From Bryobacterales bacterium (GTDB lineage: Bacteria; Acidobacteriota; Terriglobia; Bryobacterales; Bryobacteraceae), in the NCBI GenBank assembly GCA_947446025.1, contig CANFEY010000001.1, positions 1-64,000 on the forward strand: a stretch of 64,000 bases of DNA. The letters are read 5' to 3'. Of the stretch, positions 60,759-64,000 are shown piece after piece (the first letter of the stretch is position 1; every line of letters begins with the position of its first letter). The notes under the pieces were generated by a model. It saw only the letters and a program-made list of their open reading frames with translations. It did no database searches and was not told the DNA's origin. The translations under genes were made by a program, and so were the position numbers.

Positions 60759-62180
60759 ATGTTTCGAGTCCGTTTCGCCCCATCTCCTACGGGCTACCTC
60801 CATATTGGCAGCGCCAGGACCTTCATTTTCAACTGGCTCTACGCCCGCCACAATGGCGGGACCATGATCCTGCGCATTGACGACACCGACGTGGAGCGCA
60901 ACACCCAGGCCTCGCTCGACTCGATTTTTGAGGGGCTGAAGTGGCTCGACCTGAATTGGGACGAGTTCTATCGCCAATCCGAACGCGGCGACTTGCATCG
61001 CAAGCTGGCCAACGAAATTCTGGCGAAGGGCCACGCTTACCGGGATTTCACGCCTGCCGTGACCACGGAGGGCGAGCATTCCGGCGGGTGGCTATTTAAT
61101 CCGGGCATGCGCGAGTTGTCGACGGAAGAGAGCGAGAGGCGCGCCGCCGCAGGCGAGCCGTTTGTGGTGCGCTACCGCGTGCCGCGTGAATCCCGGGAAT
61201 CGGTCTCGTTCACTGACCTGGTTTACGGCCCGCAGACCAAGGCCACCGCCGACATTGAGGATTTCGCGCTGCTGCGCAGTTCCGGCGTGCCAACGTACCA
61301 CATGGCGTCTTGCGCCGACGACGCGGACCTGCGCATTAGCCACATCATTCGGGGCCAGGACCACCTGACCAACACCTTCAAACACCAGCTGATCTTCGAA
61401 GCGCTGGGTGTGGAGGCTCCGAACTTCGCGCACCTGCCGCTGCTAATCGCCCCCGACGGTGCGAAGCTGTCCAAACGGAAGCACGGACCTGTGGTTAGCG
61501 TCACCACCTATCGCGACGCAGGCTTCCTGCCGCACGCGTTCGTGAACTTCGTGTGCCTGCTCGGCTGGTCTCCCAAGGACGACCGCGAAAAGCTCACCCG
61601 CCAGGAACTCACGGACATCTTCACGCTGGAAGGCGTGAATCGCAGCAACGCGACCATCAACTTCACCGACGCTGACCCGTTCGACCCGAAAGCTGTGTGG
61701 CTGAACGCGGAGATGATCCGTACCATGCCGCTCGACGAACTGGCCGCGCAGCTGTTGCCGTTCGTGGCTGTGGAGCTTCCGCGCATACGCCAGATCGCGC
61801 CGCTGATTCAGGAGCGCATCAAGCTGTTGAGCGAGATCAAAACCGTCGCCGACTTCATCTTCCATGACGCGCTCGCCCCATACGATGCGGCGGAGTTGAT
61901 CCCGCAGAAGGGCGACGCTGCCATGGCCGCCAGTGCGCTCGCGAGCGCCGAAGAAATCCTGGCTACCGCTACCTTCAATCACGACGGCCTCGATAAGGCC
62001 CTGCGCGCCGGAGCCGAGTTGCTCAAGGTCAAAGCCGGACAGATGTTCCAGCCGATCCGTGTAGCCGTGTGCGGCCGCAAGAATGCTCCGCCGCTATTTG
62101 AAACACTGGAAGTTTTGGGACGCGAGGTGTGCCTAAGCCGCATCGCCGCGGCGCGCCGCCTTCTAAAGGAATCCGCATGA
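60759..62180 (+). CDS. gltX: Glutamyl-tRNA synthetase
   Basis: 473 residues, typical length. Class I motifs: HIGH-type [10 protein letters not shown] at about residues 13-22 and KLSKRKHG near 240. Catalyses charging of tRNA-Glu. Whether it discriminates against tRNA-Gln cannot be seen, but a glnS gene immediately downstream makes the indirect pathway unnecessary for Gln. The stop overlaps glnS (ATGA). Confidence 0.96.
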   Translation: MFRVRFAPSPTGYLHIGSARTFIFNWLYARHNGGTMILRIDDTDVERNTQASLDSIFEGLKWLDLNWDEFYRQSERGDLHRKLANEILAKGHAYRDFTPAVTTEGEHSGGWLFNPGMRELSTEESERRAAAGEPFVVRYRVPRESRESVSFTDLVYGPQTKATADIEDFALLRSSGVPTYHMASCADDADLRISHIIRGQDHLTNTFKHQLIFEALGVEAPNFAHLPLLIAPDGAKLSKRKHGPVVSVTTYRDAGFLPHAFVNFVCLLGWSPKDDREKLTRQELTDIFTLEGVNRSNATINFTDADPFDPKAVWLNAEMIRTMPLDELAAQLLPFVAVELPRIRQIAPLIQERIKLLSEIKTVADFIFHDALAPYDAAELIPQKGDAAMAASALASAEEILATATFNHDGLDKALRAGAELLKVKAGQMFQPIRVAVCGRKNAPPLFETLEVLGREVCLSRIAAARRLLKESA

Positions 62181-63850
62181 GTGACGCAGTTCCGTCGCAT
62201 TTTATCCGCGACATCATCCTTGAAGACATCAAATCCGGCAAACATGACGGCCGGGTGCAGACACGCTTTCCCCCGGAACCCAACGGCTACCTGCACGTGG
62301 GCCATGCCAAGTCAATCACCATCAACTTCGGACTCGCCGAAGAATTCGGCGGCCTGTGCAACCTGCGCTTCGACGACACCAACCCGTCGAAGGAAGAAGT
62401 CGAATACGTCGATTCTATCATCGAAGACGTCCGCTGGCTGGGCGGCGACTTCGGCGACCGGATGTTTTATGCCTCGGATTACTTCGAGCAAATCTACCAA
62501 TGGGCTGAGCAGCTGATCCAGAAGGGCCTTGCCTACGTCTGCGATCTGACCGGCGAGCAAGTCCGCGAAACACGCGGCACGCCCACCGAACCCGGCACCG
62601 AAAGCCCGTACCGCAGCCGTAGTGTGGAAGAGAACCTGGACCTGTTCCGCCGCATGCGTGCGGGCGAATTTCCCGACGGTACACGTGCGCTGCGCGCGAA
62701 GATCGACATGGCGTCGCCCAACTTCAACTTCCGCGACCCAGTGATGTACCGCATCCTGCACGCCCACCATCACCGGACGGGCGACAAGTGGTGCATTTAC
62801 CCGATGTACGACTTCGCGCACGGGCAGTCGGATTCCATCGAACGCATCACGCACTCCATCTGCACACTGGAGTTCGAAGACCACCGCCCGCTGTACGACT
62901 GGTACATCCAGCAGCTGGGCATCTATCCGCCGCGGCAGATCGAGTTCGACCGCCTCAGCATTACCTACACGCTGCTCAGCAAGCGCAAGCTGCTCACGCT
63001 GGTGCAGGATAAACACGTCTCCGGCTGGAACGATCCGCGCATGCCCACCATCTCCGGCATGCGCCGCCGCGGCTATTCGCCGGAGGCAATCAGCAACTTC
63101 TGCAAGCGCATCGGCGTATCGAAGACCAACGGAACAACTGAGCTGCAATTGCTCGAATACTACGTCCGCGAAGATCTCAACAAACACGCGTTGCGCGTGA
63201 TGGCGGTGCTGGACCCGCTGAAGGTCGTCATCGACAACTATCCCGAAGGACAAGTGGAACACATGGCGGCGGTAAACCATCCCGAGGATGAAAGCGCGGG
63301 CACCCGCACCGTACCGTTTTCCAAGGTCCTCTACATTGAGCAGGACGACTTCCGCGAAGTTCCGCCGCCCAAGTATTTCCGCTTGTCGCCGGGGCGCGAA
63401 GTACGTCTGCGCTACGGCTACTTCATCACCTGCACCAGCGTGGTCAAGGACGCGGCTGGCAAGGTGGTGGAGGTCCATTGCACCTACGATCCAGCTACCA
63501 GCGGCGGCAATGCGCCGGACGGGCGCAAGGTGAAATCGACCATCCACTGGGTCTCCGCCGAACATGCCGTCGATGCCGAAGTGCGCATCTACGAAACCTT
63601 GTTCGCCAAGGAAGATCCCAATGACGTCCCCGAGGGTGCGGATTTCACCGTCAACCTGAATCCAAAGTCGCTGGACGTGCAGCGGGCAAAGGTGGAGCCT
63701 AGCTTGCGTGGTGCGGCCGCGGGCAGCCGCTATCAATTCGAGAGACTGGGGTATTTCGCCGTGGATGCCGATAGTACCCTAGCGGTGCCGGTTTTCAATC
63801 GCACCGTGGCCCTGCGCGACGCGTGGGCGAAGATCGAGGCCAAGGCATAA
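62177..63850 (+). CDS. glnS: Glutaminyl-tRNA synthetase
   Basis: 557 residues, similar to E. coli GlnRS (554). N-terminal block [17 protein letters not shown] (HIGH motif), [36 protein letters not shown], and LLSKRKLL (KMSKS equivalent), followed by the anticodon-binding beta-barrels. ATG 62177 lies in the gltX stop; the earlier open start at 62129 is inside gltX. Adjacent gltX-glnS is a tidy translation operon. Confidence 0.96.
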   Translation: MSDAVPSHFIRDIILEDIKSGKHDGRVQTRFPPEPNGYLHVGHAKSITINFGLAEEFGGLCNLRFDDTNPSKEEVEYVDSIIEDVRWLGGDFGDRMFYASDYFEQIYQWAEQLIQKGLAYVCDLTGEQVRETRGTPTEPGTESPYRSRSVEENLDLFRRMRAGEFPDGTRALRAKIDMASPNFNFRDPVMYRILHAHHHRTGDKWCIYPMYDFAHGQSDSIERITHSICTLEFEDHRPLYDWYIQQLGIYPPRQIEFDRLSITYTLLSKRKLLTLVQDKHVSGWNDPRMPTISGMRRRGYSPEAISNFCKRIGVSKTNGTTELQLLEYYVREDLNKHALRVMAVLDPLKVVIDNYPEGQVEHMAAVNHPEDESAGTRTVPFSKVLYIEQDDFREVPPPKYFRLSPGREVRLRYGYFITCTSVVKDAAGKVVEVHCTYDPATSGGNAPDGRKVKSTIHWVSAEHAVDAEVRIYETLFAKEDPNDVPEGADFTVNLNPKSLDVQRAKVEPSLRGAAAGSRYQFERLGYFAVDADSTLAVPVFNRTVALRDAWAKIEAKA

Positions 63851-63851
63851 C

Positions 63852-64000
63852 ATGGCAATTTTGGGATTAGGCGGATTACTGGGCGACGCGGCGTGCGCTC
63901 TGTTGCATAACGGTGAGCTGAAGGCGGCCATCGAGGAAAACAAGCTGCGGCGCGGGGCGCACGCGGGCGAAGTTCCGCAAGCCGCGGTGGCGGAGTGCTT
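63852..64000 (+). CDS. Carbamoyltransferase N-terminus (partial, runs off the window)
   Basis: 49 residues are visible from ATG 63852. ILGLGGLLGDAACALL followed by HNGELKAAIEENKLRRGAHAG matches the start of the carbamoyltransferase family (NodU/CmcH type, YrdC-independent carbamoyl transfer; in this family the first His-rich Asp-containing segment binds metal). It begins two bases after the glnS stop. The rest is not seen, so subfamily and substrate are open. Confidence 0.6.
   Translation, partial: MAILGLGGLLGDAACALLHNGELKAAIEENKLRRGAHAGEVPQAAVAEC

Noticed and set aside
1-64000. CRISPR array, prophage or integrative element inside the window
   Set aside because: No regularly spaced direct repeats, phage structural genes or integrase were seen; only the IS21-like end at the left edge is mobile.

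Overview
The window looks like chromosomal DNA of an Acidobacteriota bacterium, most likely of the Solibacter/Bryobacterales type. The evidence is a GC-rich sequence with lipid A and LPS-export genes (so Gram-negative), together with families typical of that group: Oar-like TonB-dependent-receptor barrels, TIGR03435 and TIGR03437 proteins, a VWFA-related secreted protein, a Ser/Thr kinase fused to a TolB-like propeller, a DUF5916 protein and DUF6152. This assignment is by gene content only; there is no rRNA in the window.

Layout. (1) 1-500: the end of an IS21-like element that cuts a small ORF, next to a tRNA-Pro(UGG). (2) 812-7155: a tightly overlapping lysine/diaminopimelate operon dapE-asd-lysC-dapB-dapA-dapD ending in a cytochrome P460-like gene. 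(3) 7133-11300: an Oar-like barrel gene, divergent from a subclass-B3-like metallo-beta-lactamase-fold gene coupled to surE; a REP-like repeat pair follows. (4) 11421-16542, all minus: a secreted pair including DUF6152, an orphan AAA ATPase, a TlpA-like thioredoxin, DoxX, YggX, a small conserved protein and a SirB1-like protein. (5) 16584-22108: Uma2, a Ser/Thr kinase-propeller gene broken by one nonsense codon, and an MrfA-type helicase. (6) 22116-26446: a zone of decay and rearrangement with a doubly frameshifted TIGR03435 gene, two intact genes (metallophosphoesterase, M23 peptidase), and a breakpoint where a TIGR03437 gene and a radical SAM gene, both without 5' ends, meet head to head. 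(7) 26436-31440: the LPS block, fabZ-lpxA-lpxI on minus and, divergent, a fused lptC-lptA gene followed by lptB. (8) 31465-44193: CYTH, a secreted MBL protein, DUF5916, a Spy/CpxP-like protein divergent from a histidine kinase/response regulator pair, a frameshifted exbD, amt, DUF4126, a phosphohexomutase and an NAD(P)-binding protein. (9) 44190-51040: two tandem paralogous Oar-like barrels followed by a coupled VWFA-like secreted protein. (10) 51177-60707: TPR proteins, family 5 uracil-DNA glycosylase, AzgA purine permease, then two minus-strand clusters that look envelope- or polysaccharide-related (TPR/barrel + GHL10-like glycosidase; secreted protein + methyltransferase + GT2). (11) 60759-64000: gltX-glnS and the start of a carbamoyltransferase gene.

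Functionally most of the window serves the cell envelope: diaminopimelate for peptidoglycan, lipid A synthesis and LPS export, outer-membrane barrels, an M23 hydrolase and an envelope-type two-component system. Two features stand out. First, very short spacings between -10-like hexamers and start codons recur in many unrelated genes, suggesting leaderless or near-leaderless transcripts. Second, all three Oar-like barrels lack the N-terminal regulatory domain and most of the plug. I saw no CRISPR array, prophage or recognisable defence island.
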